Shown: positions 1-12,265, counted from the stretch's first letter. The stretch is DNA of 64,000 nucleotides from Darksidea phi (GCA_030770425.1 JASJFT010000097.1:105053-169052), one strand, 5' to 3'. Program-made: numbers and translations. The notes: a model not told the origin generated them from the letters alone.

Positions 1-3000
1 TTCTCACAAAGCCTTGACTCGTTTCCCTACTTTTCAAAGCTGAGGCACAGCTATTCTTGCTCACATCATTGGTTGGCTATACCTAGATGCTGATTTATCC
101 AGCCCGCCCTTCGCCATGGGTATGAATATGAATCCCAGCCTGGTGGCAGCAGAAGTCTCCGAGCTTATGCGGCTCTGACCAGCAGAATACGGGCATATAA
201 AACAAGTTTTCACGGAATGGCGCAACTAGACCCATTCTGGGGAGTTTCGCTTATTCGTACGGCACTGAGCTCATCCTTATTGCGAGTGCAGGGAGATTTA
301 CATGAGTAGCTGCAGTCACTGAGCTGCAAGCTTGTGCAAGATTGCATGTAGCATAATTCACAATTTCGGCCCAACATTTGATCCTGCAACGGGCGCTACC
401 AGCGGTGGCCAGCAAGGCTGTAGCTCATGCGCGTCATGCGCGTCGCTCATTTAGGATTCAAATTTCCGCCTTATGTAGATTCATTCGCTTTCGCTGGCAC
501 CCTGCATGTGTTAGCTCTCAACAGAATTTCTATGACCTGATGGCAAACAATTCGACTAGGCAGGAAATTTGCAGTATGGCAGCGTTGGATCGCACCAGAA
601 AGGTTTGAAGTTGGCTGCGGCTCAGATGATGGCAAATGAACCAAAAGCTCTGAACTAAAAACCGGAAACCCATCCGAGCATATGCGTACCGACTGCAGGC
701 GACAGCACTAAAAGGGAAAAGCTCAAATGCGGAAAGAAGATTAGGTTTGAGTGGCTTGTTGTGCGTCATTCCGGTCAGCTTCTTTCGACGAAGCGGCATT
801 GTCCAAATAGGTATGGAAAAGGGCGGTGAAACATGAGGTTGCTATTGTTTCTCCGCAATGCGGACCCCTGCTCTCCAGAAAATCCGAGGTAACAACGTTA
901 GTGACAGGCAGGGCTGGAGACAAGCAAAGTTTAGGTTAGCCGGGACCAAGAATAGGTGGGACAAGCAATGTGGATGGCTGCAATACGTGTTGAGCGAGGC
1001 TATAGCGGGATGAGGCGGAGAAGGTAAGCGTCCGGAGCCTCTCCTTTCGAACAGGGTTGTAAAAGCAAAAGTAATATACCGTTTTAGCGAAAACTTGTTC
1101 GGAACGGCGCGTACCCGCATACGATGTCGCTGCCGTTGTAGTGAGATGGTTCGGAGCGGATTATACTGCTCTCCGTCTCGACAACTTCACTCCATCTATG
1201 CCTCCTTGAGCACTTACACAATTCCACTCATATGTATGCTCTTGCCCTTTAATCACCCAGCTTAGCTATTAAGCATTGCCGGAACCGGTGAGATACGCCG
1301 CTAAAGGACGAATCTCTCGTTAACCACGAAACTCTGAGGTTAGTCGAGATTCGTTAGTATCAAGCCTTTATCGTGAAAGGTTATGCGTCGTTGGGTTAAA
1401 GAGTACTAATGAATGGCATAACATGAGTGGTTGATCATTATGATGAACTTACGCGGACGTGTTGGTGGCCCATGAGATGATTGCGGATAACGAGCGTAAG
1501 GAAAACTCCTATAAACGGCGTATCGGGAATAGTCCACTCGTTAACAAGTAAGCTCCGAGTAGCAATATGAGTGTTTCAGAACGTGAATTCCGTCGAGAAA
1601 ATGAGCGTGTAAACTGGGATAGCCGAATCACTGCTGGATCGAGCACGCCAATGGGACGTGTCTCGCGAGAAGTTCAATGCCCAGCTCCATTATATGGGTG
1701 CAGGTTTGAATCGCGTCTCGGAGTTGAGCAACGGTGCTCTGATGTCGCATTCGAGGTTCTCTTCAATGTCGACTTTGAGGTGGCTGTCGAGTTGGCAGGT
1801 AGGAAGCGTCGTCTAGGATGTTCAGCCTTTCCTCAAAATTAGTGGCTTAGTGTAAAGCTCACGCCACACCCATTCCAGTGCGTTACACGCTGAAGTACGT
1901 TCAAAATGGGTATATGGCGAAGAAGCTCTTCTAGGTCTTGCAAGCGCCGGCAATTATGTAGAGAGGCAAGGAGGCGAATCCGTAGTCCAATCGATCTCGC
2001 AGAGAATTTTATGTATGGTCAAGCGTCCCAGTAAACAACGCCCCGCTCCCTCCTTTCTAATAGGGCTGAATCTGCTACAGTCGACTCACGCCGCTCAGGC
2101 ATCGTCAGGACATTGTCACGTCGACAGTGCCCTCTCAAACCCGAACAGACAATGATTCAGTGACATGGGGCCCGCCAGGCGAACTCTGCAAGTCGGAATG
2201 TTGATGCGTCGACGTAAACGCCCGTGCGACGATGGGTCCTATTGTTCAGGTGGTCGCTTCTTCCACCCTGCCAAATCTTTCCCCCCCAACAAGCCACGCT
2301 ACCCTCCACCACAACCATCTGCACCAAGATCAGAAGAGCTGCCGCATCTCGGGAATGACCCCAGATATTCTTAGCAGCGGCTGGCGCGCCATCCGGCGCG
2401 CCAAAGTGAGGTAGGCTTCGAAGTGGAGGGGCTCCATTGGACGCCAGGACCCCATTACCCCCCCGGAGCTTGCAATTCTCTGTTCCATTTCCGTCAGCAC
2501 GCAGCCTTGTAGGGCTTCTGATGTGCCACAGTTTATCGCAGTGCTCTCGCGTCCTTAGTGTAGGTGTGCGAGTGGGTACCGTTGACTAGACATGCAGATC
2601 TGGAGCCCCTCTTTCTTGCTCTCTCTTCTTGTCGCGCGCCAGGCATGGTTCGACCTGATCATCAGGCAGAGACAACGTCCAAGTCCGTCTTGTGGGCACA
2701 TCAAGCGCGTGTCTATGGCCTCTCCAGCGCCAGAAAGAGTTGCAGGCCCCAGGTGAGTCTGATATTCCACCTCTTAGAAGGCTGAGTGGGCTGATGAATA
2801 CACCCTTGCCTTGCAGTGCAGGCTGTCTTTCGCGATAGCGACGCTATTCGCAAACGCCCCCGAATGATTGGAAGCAGCTTGACGCGATGAAAGGATTGGC
2901 CAGAGTAAAGGATAGCGAAGCGACACGATCTCGGGGGATGACGAAGATTTCTTTGGTATAAGAGCGAGCATGATGCACTCATTGACCTCAGCTTTTGTCT

Positions 3001-3118
3001 GAAGTGGATTATCACCCTCTTCGCTCTTGTTTTCGTTGAATCTTCGCTCTTTCATTGGAATTCTTCCACCGCCTATAAGCTTCCCCGTTAGCTCGGCCCC
3101 ACTAAACCTCGGAACATC
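1..3118. other. Gene-free stretch
   Basis: No reading frame here has recognisable domains, consistent splice signals or coding-like composition. The frames present are short and overlap on both strands. I see no tRNA, rRNA or clear transposon remnant. The last few hundred bases presumably hold the promoter of the gene starting at 3119. Confidence 0.5.
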
Positions 3119-4073
3119 ATGCAGGGACAGCAGACAACTCAAAGGCCAGCATTCAGCTATGCTCCCTTCTACAAGGACTGCGCCATCTGCCCTGAGCTGC
3201 CCAAGTTCCGTCGGTTCGCAGCGCAATGGACGAAAAAACTCTATGATGACATAGAAGAGTTGGTGAAGAAGGAGGAAGAGCTTGATAGTGCGATACCAAA
3301 ATTACGGAGAGCTTCTGGAACTCCTTTGACCTTCTTGGATTATCCTCGAATGCTCGTGCAGACGGACAAGAAACTGTACGATCAATGGCTGGAGTATGAG
3401 CGAATGTTGAGGACTTACTGTAAGAGCTCACTACCGGGCGTTATGTCATAGCTGGTTGGCAAGACTAATCCCACCAGCTCAAGACCTTTGCCTGTTCCAT
3501 CAAACGTTCCAGCTACCCGACCATGCCCCGTACTCCGCAAAACGCTTGAAGGTATACAGCAGATTGTTTGAGGATGGAAACTTCGGGCCCACGAACGAAA
3601 GAGGCGCCGCCGCAGCATATCTCGATCCGGCTGCTCGTGACTTTGTTGCCTGCGTAGGTATTGACAGCTCTGACATCCTCACAAGCCTTTGGGTCAGGAA
3701 CGTCGACTGGGTAGAAAAACACATCCTGCGACGGGTGCGCGGCCTTTTCACATTTAGTCGACAGTCTGCGCGAGGTACCCAGCTTACCTACGTTGAATTC
3801 TCCACCATCGTCAAGACGATTGATGCGATAACTTGCGTCTTCGTTCCTCTTCTATTGACAGCCACCATGTTCGCCCTCGCGCGCACTCGTCCGCTTATGG
3901 CCCGCATCGCTGTCGTGGGTGCCCTCGGTCTCGTCTTCTCAGCATCTGCCAAAATCATCTCCGGTCGGCTCTCTCGCGGTGAGACCTTTGCATATACATC
4001 CGCTTTCTTCGCCGTGGCCTCGGTGTTCGTCTCCACGACTGACGACAGCGTCTCGAAAGGTTCCGGTGGTTGA
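3119..4073 (+). CDS. DUF6594 domain membrane protein
   Basis: Two exons, 3119-3419 and 3478-4073, are joined by an intron with donor GTAAGA, a GACTAAT branch-like site and acceptor CAG. The phase is kept and the product is 298 residues. The N-terminal two thirds is soluble and charged, with a helical KKLYDD...KKEEELD segment near residues 35-60. About residues 215-290 form two or three hydrophobic spans separated by RTR and SGRLSRGET loops. This soluble-plus-C-terminal-membrane layout is that of the fungal DUF6594 family, whose function is unknown. The ATG at 3119 is the first in frame. The family call is from pattern memory of the layout and C-terminal motifs; the gene model is well supported. 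Confidence 0.8.
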
Positions 4074-5093
4074 GGGTATGTCGCGTTGAGGTGGAGGAAG
4101 GCCGACCTCGCGAGCGTGTCGAGTCGCCTAACCTCTTTTGGGAAATACATATGCTTCTTAGGCATTCAGGCGATCTGTAAGTCTTCCTTAATTATTGCAC
4201 AATAACATATGACGCGTGCATAGGTTTCTAGCTAATAGCGAAGACTAGCAAACCAGACCTTAGCTAGCAATTTACGCCCCCTACATATTGCCACTACCAG
4301 ACGCGCCTACGTATCACATATGCCTTGGCTCAGTCAGAGGAGAGCAACTTCGCAGACCGCACTCAACCCGAAGACTATGAGCTAGAGGGGATTGAGAAAC
4401 GCGCCCATACACGATGAGCCGATCCGGCAACCTTGCCAGTCACCAAGAGTCTTCTAGATAGCTGCCTACGGCGCGTCGAACGCTCCACGATACCCGGGAT
4501 TTCGCATTTGTGCGCTGTTCAGCCGGTAACGGCAGTAGAGTGGATCGGCCCTCCGGTTTTTCGCCCCAAGAGCCCTTGTTTGGCGGGTTGGATCTAACCA
4601 GACTTCGAGGATTGACATGGCCGCTGCCAATCCCTGCAGAAGCTTCTACCCACACCGGTGAAGAGTTAGCGATGGTAGATCCGCATTGGCTTATCGTCGT
4701 GGCGCAAGGATGGTCTTTGGCTGGGCGCACGAGGAAACGCAAAGGCCTGCCTTCGCCTCATCAGCCCGTTGTCCCACACAACCGGCTTCCAGGATGTGTC
4801 TCGGCACAGAGCCCTGCAGGTCGCTGCAATGGCGCTCTCTTGCGCCTCAGTCTTTATTGTTTGTGCCTGAAGCTGACTCGGCGCACGATAGGGTACGCAG
4901 TGAGCGGGTCGTAGCATAGTCGAGCACGACGGGTTTACTTTTGGAGCTTGGGGGAGGAGAGCATGGGCGTTCTGTGCTTTAGTATAAAAGGACGACAGTT
5001 CACCGTTTTAACTCTTCTCAATCATTTTACTCAAGCCCGCAGTTCAAATATATTACGAGAACGTGCTTCGAAGCGCCGCCCAAAGCACTAACA
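4074..5093. other. Intergenic region without clear genes
   Basis: Overlapping frames on both strands around 4440-4920 look like non-coding shadows. A TATA-like AGTATAAAAGG lies at about 4980 and could serve the small gene proposed at 5094. Confidence 0.4.
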
Positions 5094-5379
5094 ATGCGCG
5101 AATCTCGCCCACAACCGATCGACTTACACGTCTGCATCCTCCCGACCCACAATGTCCCGCCGCTTTGTACGAAAACCTCCGATATTTACTAGAAAACCTT
5201 TTTAACACCGAATAGCCCCGATACTACCCGCAACTCCTCCCCAAAGCCCTGGTGGGTCGGGTCCCACCCCGCCTCAGTCGAGCCAGACTCAAGCGTCTGA
5301 CGGAACTGGTTCCGGTCCCTCCCCATCTCGATCAAATCAAACTCAAGCATCCGCTTCTGGGTCCGCTACAGGCAGTTAA
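5094..5379 (+). CDS. Possible small Pro/Ser/Thr-rich protein
   Basis: Exon 1 (5094-5166) and exon 2 (5216-5379) can be joined across a 49-base intron with donor GTACGA, a TTTTTAAC branch-like site and acceptor ATAG, giving 78 residues. The second exon encodes a low-complexity tail rich in Pro, Ser, Gly, Thr and Gln (PPQSPGGSG, SQTQAS twice), which looks like real protein composition and not random DNA. A TATA-like box sits about 110 bases upstream. There is no signal peptide, membrane span or recognised domain. It may be a small lineage-specific gene or the tail of a decayed larger one. Confidence 0.3.
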
Positions 5380-5713
5380 GATCATGCAACATGTGGGTAT
5401 GCTCTCAATTGACAATTGGGTTTGAGCTTCGCTAAAGAACACTACAAGGACGCTGCCAACATCCGCAAGGCCGTTATTTGGTAGTACACGCCGTGCATGC
5501 GCTCCTTTGCATCTTGGGCGACAGAAGTCCATACCAACGAACTTCATATAGGATAGTTAACATCATGCGCTATTTCAGGTAGATCAGAATATATTTGCAA
5601 ACAATGAACGAGCCAATATGCCATTGTCCAACACACGTGCGCTCTTCCTTTCTCTCCCACGCCTTGACCACGCCACTTCTGACCGGCACCTGAAAGCTAT
5701 ATTAGCATGTCGA

Positions 5714-5860
5714 GGTACGAAGTCGGCAAAGCTAATATGCTGATGCCATCAGTGTAGAGCGTTAGATACTGGCGCCCTTCTGGATCAGTTTTGCGGAATA
5801 ACCCCACAACAAGTGCAGGCCAAGGTACGAAGTCAGCAAAGCTAATCTAGATTAGCTTTT
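5714..5860. repeat. Cluster of short dispersed repeat copies with a 22-bp palindrome
   Basis: Two near-identical segments, GGTACGAAGTCGGCAAAGCT at about 5715 and the same with one change (TCAGC) at about 5824, flank a third, inverted segment at 5765-5794 (GATACTGGCG...CTGGATCAGTTTTGC). The last segment runs into a perfect 22-base palindrome at 5838-5859 centred on TCTAGA. Related copies occur at 7401, 7511, 7776 and 24218. Confidence 0.6.
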
Positions 5861-5989
5861 ACAAAAACTCTAAGCAACTGAGTAAATTAAAAATGATAAT
5901 ATCATTGAGTGGAGAGTGAGGTGTCTGTACAGGCATAGATAATACATGCGGCAAATGTGAAAAGCCAGATATGAGAATGGACTCTGTAG

Positions 5990-7353
5990 TTAGGGGGAGA
6001 ATACTGCCTTGAGCTTCTCATGGATTGCTCTGAGAAAGCCCGCCTGCGGATCCTTTACACTTATGTTGTGGTCAAATCCGTGTGTTGCGCCTCGCAACTC
6101 TTCTGCATTGAGATACATATGCTCATTAACCTCGTTCTCTTTGTATTTGAACTTGTTGTTCTCATATCGTCCCTTGATCCAATTGATTGCATCTATGGTA
6201 TCCTGGATACTGCAGTTGGTGTCGCCTGTGCCGTGATATACATAGAAGTTGGGGATTTGCGCGCGTCGCTCAATAGTGGTTGGTTCCTTGTCTTCGAGGC
6301 GCTCCATGATATCTCTGAGGTTCTTGTTATTTTGGAAGAAGTACTTCCACAAATCATCTGGGTGAGTAGAACTGATGAACCCGGCACTCATACCTAGGGG
6401 AGCCCGGGGCCTTTGGATGTCAACGTTGTGGGGAAATGTATTGGCCTTTACCAAGGCTAGTCGCCATTCGTTCGCCGCCGCCCTGAGCTTGTCTCCATAT
6501 TTTTTGATATCTGCTCTCAGCAGTTTATTTGACGTCATATATGGCAATCCGTCCTCCAGAACGTTGCGCTTATAATAGCGAAGCATTGGGTACTGAAGAT
6601 AGCGCTAATGTCGATGGGCCCATCCTTTGCCAAATCCAGGGTGAGGAACGAGTGCATGGCCAACTAGGCTCCTGCGCTGTCACCTAACACGGTAATGTTA
6701 TTGAACCGCGCTCTGAGATCGGGATGAGGGTCCTTGATGTGGTTCTTGAAATCCTCGCTGAAGATATAGTCCCAAAACTTACCCACAGCGACATAAATTT
6801 CGCTACCATCAAACCAAGGCATTAAAGGATAGTTCGGACAAACGTAGATGACGTTGTTCTGGGCCACCAATTCGACTTTGTGTTTTTGCCTCCATGCCTG
6901 GTGTCGCTCGTCTCCAGTAGTCTATTTATGTCAGTCTAACATGTAGGCAGGTGCTCAAGGGATGGTACTCACAAAGCCCCCTCCGTGGAAACCAACGAAA
7001 AGCGCAAACTCTTACTGCTTGACAATGTTGGCGTCAAGGTCTTTACGAGTTGAAATGAACACTTCGGACCGCCATGGGTGCTCTGTACCTCCGTACTTCC
7101 AGTATTTAAAAATACGGGATTGGCAGCCGTTCTGCTCGTATCGTTCCTTCTTGTTGTCGTCAATGACCTGTTGGCCTTCCTTTTTGAAGAAATGTGTTCG
7201 GTCCATGAAAGGGGGGCCTTCCATGAAATCGATGACCTTCTGAAGCTCGTCCCGAGCCTTTTCAACCTCACTCTGCTTGGTGTCACTGGGTGTGGAGAGC
7301 AGTGCATCCTCGGGTATGAAAGACGGGGGTTGGGTGGTCGTTTTAGTGGCCAT
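5990..7353 (-). pseudogene. Broken alpha/beta hydrolase (carboxylesterase, HSL-like)
   Basis: On the minus strand the pieces of an esterase lie in order. The start is ATG at 7353. The oxyanion-hole motif HGGGF lies near 6985, followed by a normal intron (GTGAGT...TAG, about 6970 to 6920). Then come the nucleophile-elbow motif GDSAG near 6675, an acid-loop GTGDTN near 6240 and a histidine-bearing THGFDH near 6080; the stop is at 5990. Three lesions interrupt it: an in-frame TAA at 7012-7014 just before HGGGF, a TAG at 6664-6666 right after GDSAGA, and a one-base frame change at about 6590-6600, where the frame leading into LQYPMLRYY no longer matches. The catalytic triad is otherwise present. 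The decay looks moderately recent because most codons still read well. Serine hydrolase family: confident; exact substrate: unknown. Confidence 0.8.
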
Positions 7354-7400
7354 TGTAAGTATCCGTCGTAACCGCGAGGGAGGCGTGTTTCCAGTACAAG

Positions 7401-7460
7401 GTAATAGCTACTGACACTTCTCTGGATGAGCTTTGCAGACATTATACCCTGACCTGTATA
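7401..7460 (+). repeat. Dispersed short repeat, copy with both ends
   Basis: GTAATAGCTACTGACAC leads into CTCTGGATGAGCTTTGCAG and then ACATTATACC. It matches the copy at 7511-7546 at 30 of 36 positions by direct reading, and its right part matches the copy at 24218-24262. Confidence 0.6.
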
Positions 7461-7510
7461 GGACGACGAAGTCAGTCATGGTGGCGAGACAGCGGGGCTT
7501 ATCGTATGAA

Positions 7511-7546
7511 GTAATAGGTACTAACACCACTCTGGATCAGCTTTAC
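7511..7546 (+). repeat. Dispersed short repeat, copy
   Basis: GTAATAGGTACTAACACC followed by ACTCTGGATCAGCTTTAC. This is the second direct copy, 110 bases after the one at 7401; 30 of the 36 bases agree. Confidence 0.6.
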
Positions 7547-7775
7547 TGCTAAATTGTGTCGCTGGTGTAGGTCGCTTTTTGGAATATAGATAATGACATG
7601 TACTGGAAATGAGGAGAAGGGAGACGTTTTTACACTGAAAACTTTGAGTCATCGTGATGGGACCGTCACATTCATCGAATGAGTGACTCAACCAGTTACT
7701 ATCCATGTAGCACATGCTCGATCATGAAACGAGCTTTGACCGCGGTCGGTAGCTAAAGGTTGAGGTATAAACTCA

Positions 7776-7805
7776 GCGAACCTCATCCAGGGGGCCGTCA
7801 GTATC
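7776..7805 (-). repeat. Dispersed short repeat, inverted copy
   Basis: The reverse complement reads GATACTGACGGCC then CCCTGGATGAGGTTCGC, matching the core of the copies at 7401 and 7511 in inverted orientation. Confidence 0.5.
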
Positions 7806-7866
7806 TGTTGCGTTATATAGTAAAGGCGCCATTCTCTTACATCAACGTCCCTCTGAATTGGCTTTG

Positions 7867-9312
7867 CTAAGTTCGTTCCGAACAAGTCAACTCATCGTCC
7901 TCATGCGTGACCACCGCCCCACTCTTGCACCCCACTCTTCCCTGCACCTCACTGTCTCCCATCGACATCATTGAATTCTCCCTTGAGCGAACGATACCCG
8001 TCACTTTAGCGAGGTGACTCACGAAGCGAGGCAGATTGGGTAGACAGGCGACGAGATACCCGCAGGTGAGTTCAACTTGGCTCCAGCGGGCTACTAGTGC
8101 GGCTTGGTACGTCATATCGGGAGATTTGCGGTAGGTTACCGAGTAGTAGAGGCGGATGGCTGAGGCCATGCAGGCGCTGTTTCTCTTCGGTAAGCTTGAT
8201 ACCCAGGGTATATATACCGCTCTTTCACTGTTAACCTCCAGTAGAAAGCACTTACAAAATGCCAACAAGAAAGACAGTTCGTAGGCCCCATCTCCTCCAC
8301 CACCCCCTCACCTTCAGCGTCCACACCTCCCGCAACGGTAGAAGGAAAAGTACAATATCCGAAACAGTGTTGATGGCGGCAGTGAAGATGTGCATATACC
8401 GCCTGTCCTTACATCTCCCTTCAATCGTAGGGTCCCATCCCCTCGCCATTGGTTGACACGTCGTTAGCTGCATAATGGTTATAATGGCATAGAGGATGAT
8501 GTTGATTCCAAGGAAGAGGTGTGCGAGCCAGAAGATTAGGTTGCGACCAGATGTAGAGGTAGGCGAGTTTCCGAAGATGCGCACGATTTGGAGAATGATG
8601 CAGGCTTTCAGGAGGAGAATTACGACGGTGTAGGCATATTTTAGGATCGTGTAGTACTAGGTGAACGGGTTAGCGATACGGTAGGTTGAGATAGCCTCAG
8701 GGAGAGATACGCGGTCGTGTTGTATTAGATGACGGACTGTCCTATATACAGATTCGAATTAGGAAGCTTGTTCAACGGGTTGATGTATTGCAGATGTAGG
8801 GAATAGAGTGGCTCAGGTGTCATACTAGGAGCTGAATTAGTGTGATTATTCGAAGCGGGGCATTAATGCTTCTATTCTTGACGTTGCGCTATGTTCCGGG
8901 AGGAAGCCGTACCATATTCCATTGATGCACACCCATCGGCAATTCGTCTATGAGGAAGAGGATGGGATTGAATGCTCCCGCGAAGAAGATCTGGCATTGT
9001 GGATGAACGAACGTTCTGAACGAGCCATTCATGCATGCGTACCCAAGCAACAAACAATGTATCTAGGCTCCATTAGCATGTTTGAAGATAGCTGCTATGT
9101 TACGTGTTCTCACAGTCTTCAACAAGCACCCTTTTGACGATCCTAATTTTAGTATAATAACGCATCCAAACGAACAGCGTCACCAGCACAAGCTGGAATA
9201 TCCCAGGCCCTAGGAAATGTAAAGACGGAGGGTTGACGAAATTTGCTTGCACGCCATCGGGGGGTGGAAGGGCTGCAGAGCTGAGAATGGTTTCTCTCTG
9301 TGTCGGAATCAT
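7867..9312 (-). CDS. Fungal rhodopsin-like integral membrane protein, integrity doubtful
   Basis: The 3' half is well preserved. Exon 8656-8256 encodes membrane spans including LLLKACIILQIVRIF, then CQPMARGWDP, AAINTVSDIVLFLLPL and a WTLKVR loop. An intron with GTAAGT and CAG ends joins exon 8176-7867 (FACMASAIRLYYSVTY, then ELTCGYLVACLPNLPRF). These are signature elements of the fungal rhodopsin-like (PF20684-type) membrane proteins. Exon 1 (9312-9114) encodes a first span and KRVLVED, and a good intron leads to exon 2 at 9062. The middle, about 9060-8660, does not hold one frame: TLFVAWV reads in one frame while the characteristic GVHQWNM reads in another, with no intron between that I can place. 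So either the gene has unusual splicing or it is frameshifted in its second span. It sits within a block of decayed genes, which favours decay. Confidence 0.55.
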
Positions 9313-11154
9313 GCCCAATTGAATCAGAGAAGTACGAGCTCCACTAAGAGTTGCTCAAGGCAAAATCCCGCGAAGGATTATAAGAAAATGTAAATCCAGG
9401 TCAGGACAAAGAGGGATGTAATCGTCATATTATGTGATATGAGACTTGGATCCGATAGAACGGGCGGGCGTTCCGATAGGTGATTTGTATTGCTTGGTAT
9501 AGCTACTTGGCGCTTACGTGAGGTACAGTGATCCGCATAGCTGAACTCCAAGTGGTGATGTGCTAAATCGGCAGATGCATGTGCATCCATGTGTAATCAT
9601 AAGCAGATTCGCAAATTCAACAAGCCTTCATTGAGGTTGTATGTTTCTTCGGTTTTACAATTTTGCCTTCCGTATGATTAAGCTGGGGACAAGCATAGCA
9701 ACCTGTTAGTATGCGAGGCGGAATTGGCGGAGTCACAGATCGTGTGGACTGCGGCTGACAACTGTTGTGTTACCCGAAGTGACCTCTCGCAAACCCCGAT
9801 GGACAACCGTCCAGGCCCGAAGCTGAAACGCGCATGCTTGTTCGCAGCCAAGCCGTAACACTCGTACAAGCAGCTGCCGCATTCTTGCTCACAAAATTTT
9901 TCGGCATCGTCACTCTAAACGCCTTCGATTACTACTGCAGTCCCGCCTACAGCCGTGGCTGCAGTGGGTGCGCTCTGGCGTCAGGTCTGATCTAGTTGTG
10001 TCCCCGTAGTTTGCGGATCGGGAGGATGTGGAGGATCGATGGAGTCTGCGATGCGCGGGGATAGGCCAGCGGACTCGGTCATCAGCACCCTATAATATCA
10101 CTATTAGCAGCTGTCTGTTTTCAAGCTTGGCCGAGGTAATAGAGGTAGAGTTCTCTCAGAGACCTGATTATAAGCAGCGACGGCGTAGCATATGTCGATA
10201 CTAGCCATACCTTTTACGGCTCTTCCTAAAGTTGTGATGGTCGATGTATCTCATCATGAAGAGGGCATGAGGAATAGAGGAGAAAGATCTCGCTTACCAA
10301 GGCTTGTTAGTCTTTCAGGGAACCATGAGGTTAGTGTTGAAGACTCAAGCACGCGAAGGGGGTATTCATCAGTGGTGTGCTTCTGAGCGCAGGTGCGAAT
10401 GCGAAGATTTGCGGGTAGGCTCCGTTAGGTAAGCGAGGCGCTAACTTGGAGAGAGGCTAGCCCGGATTTTGGCTGCAAATTTGCCGCGTAGCTTGCACAC
10501 TGTAAATAACTAAGTTGACATCTTCAAAAGCCATTATTTTATGTTGTTTGTAAGCTTTAGTTTATTTGTTTTTTCGCGGCATTATGATATTCTCGTGTCC
10601 ACAGCCATCAGCGCCGCTGAAGGCGCGCCTCCGCCTACTACTATGACTCAGTGAATCACAATCCAATTGTCGTAGAACTATCGTGATTTATCGCTGTAAC
10701 TAAGATCGAATTTGGCTGTACGAACTTGTGATGGGGCGGATAGTCCGTGGCACGTTTATTGCTGCCCTTGTTTGAAGGGATGCTGCAACCTATGTAATGT
10801 CTTGCGGGGATACCTAATATTAATCTTTAATGTTTCCGTATAAGATTAGATTTTACTCTTTAGCCATGAAGCACCATGTTGAATTGCAGGACCAAAGTGA
10901 GCAAAGTAGACTAATTATGACTCATGTGTGGCTTGATGTTACCGAATAATCATGTGGCTTTCTGCGGTCTTCACCACCATTCCTATAGTTGTACCTCTCC
11001 TACCTATATAAGGCCTATTTTGGCTTACTACAATCAATCAACCCAGTTCTTATTATATGTAATTGTCACTGCACCTTCACACCTTACACATTAAGCTATC
11101 CGCATTCAAACTTCCACTCCAACATCTTCCAGCAGAAAAAGAAGCAATTTCAGA
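9313..11154. other. Gene-free stretch
   Basis: No supported gene. Short frames at about 9378-9590, 9678-9869 and 10192-10386 lack domains or splice logic. The segment after about 10500 is AT-richer. The promoter of the gene at 11155 should lie in the last few hundred bases; a TATATAAGG occurs at about 11003. Confidence 0.45.
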
Positions 11155-12265
11155 ATGGCTTCGAAGTCGCGTATATTTCCTTGCAATACCTGCTCTATTA
11201 CTTTCAAAACCAGCGAACTCCAGCGTTCGCATATGCGGCAGCCTTGGCAGTAGGAATAACCGCGAAACATTATTGTGTGGAGCTGACGGTGACAGTCTGT
11301 ACAATCTAAGGCGTCGAGTAACCGAACTGCCTGCATTATCAGAAGAACAGTATAATACACAAGCCAGCAGCCAAGAAATTACCCATCGACAGAAGGACAG
11401 TGATGAGCAAGGGAAAAAGCGAAACTCCCCGTACGATGCCAAAGTCGAATCCGATTCCATTTCAGAAGAGATATCTGAGGCCGAATACGAAATCTCCGAG
11501 AAGGTTCCTCCAACACAATGTCTCTTCTGCAACCTGGATTCCCCGACTCTTAATGCGAGTATAGACCATATGTCATCCCTACACGGCCTATTCATCCCTT
11601 CACCAGACCAATTATTAGACATGGAATCTTTCCTTGGATACCTCGCAACCATTATATTCGAATACAATGAATGCCTCTATTGCAGTCTAGAGAAAGGCAC
11701 CGTGGATGGGGTGCAGACACATATGCGAGATAAAGGTCACTGCATGATCAAAATGAACGCAGAATCCGAGCTTCTGGACTTTTGGGAGCTTTCTGATAGC
11801 GGATATGGAGGCCAAAATGAAGATGAAGAGCGTACGAAGCGTGCTGCGACCAAGCTATCTGAGACAGAAATGAGGCTTCCTTCCGGGGTTGTTATCAGTT
11901 CTCGGCCTGATACCACTCCGCTTCGTGCAAAGCCGGGACTTGTGCAATTGAGGACTAAAGGCTTGCAAGATAGAACCAAGAGAGTTGAGATGAGAGCTAT
12001 TACTGCAGGAGAGAATCAAGAGACGGCAGATGAAAAACAAGGTAGACTCCCACGCAGCAACGACCGGCGTGTCGCTGTTCGTGGTGAAATGGGGCTGGCG
12101 GGTATTCCGGAGAGCCAAAGGCGTGCTTTGAAGATTACAGAGAAGAAGATGAAGAGGAGAGAAGCGGTTGCTAAGGCTGCGCAACGATACGCTGCGGAGC
12201 AGGAGCCAATCAAGGCAAAGTATTACAAGGTAGGAAATTATGAAGATCTAGAAGGATTGGTTTGA
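11155..12265 (+). CDS. Rei1/Reh1-like C2H2 zinc-finger protein (60S ribosome biogenesis)
   Basis: Exons 11155-11249 and 11296-12265 are joined by a GTAGGA...GACAG intron that splits a histidine codon, giving 354 residues. Three C2H2-type fingers are visible: CNTCSITF...HMRQPWH at residues 10-32, CLFCN...DHMSSLH at about 107-129 and CLYCS...THMRDKGH at about 156-177. The junction HLYNLRRRV right after finger 1 is the hallmark of the Rei1/Reh1 family, cytoplasmic factors that mature pre-60S particles. The C-terminus is helical and basic (ITEKKMKRREAVAKAA) and ends GNYEDLEGLV. I do not see the expected family tail, so this may be a diverged paralogue and not the main housekeeping copy. It is intact between two decayed neighbours. 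Start chosen because it opens directly on finger 1. Confidence 0.85.

Noticed and set aside
1700..1760. GGTTTGAATCG resembling a tRNA B box
   Set aside because: No matching A box, acceptor stem or cloverleaf could be drawn.
4440..4919. Overlapping frames of 77-134 codons on both strands
   Set aside because: They mirror each other, use non-ATG starts in part, and show no domain or splice logic.
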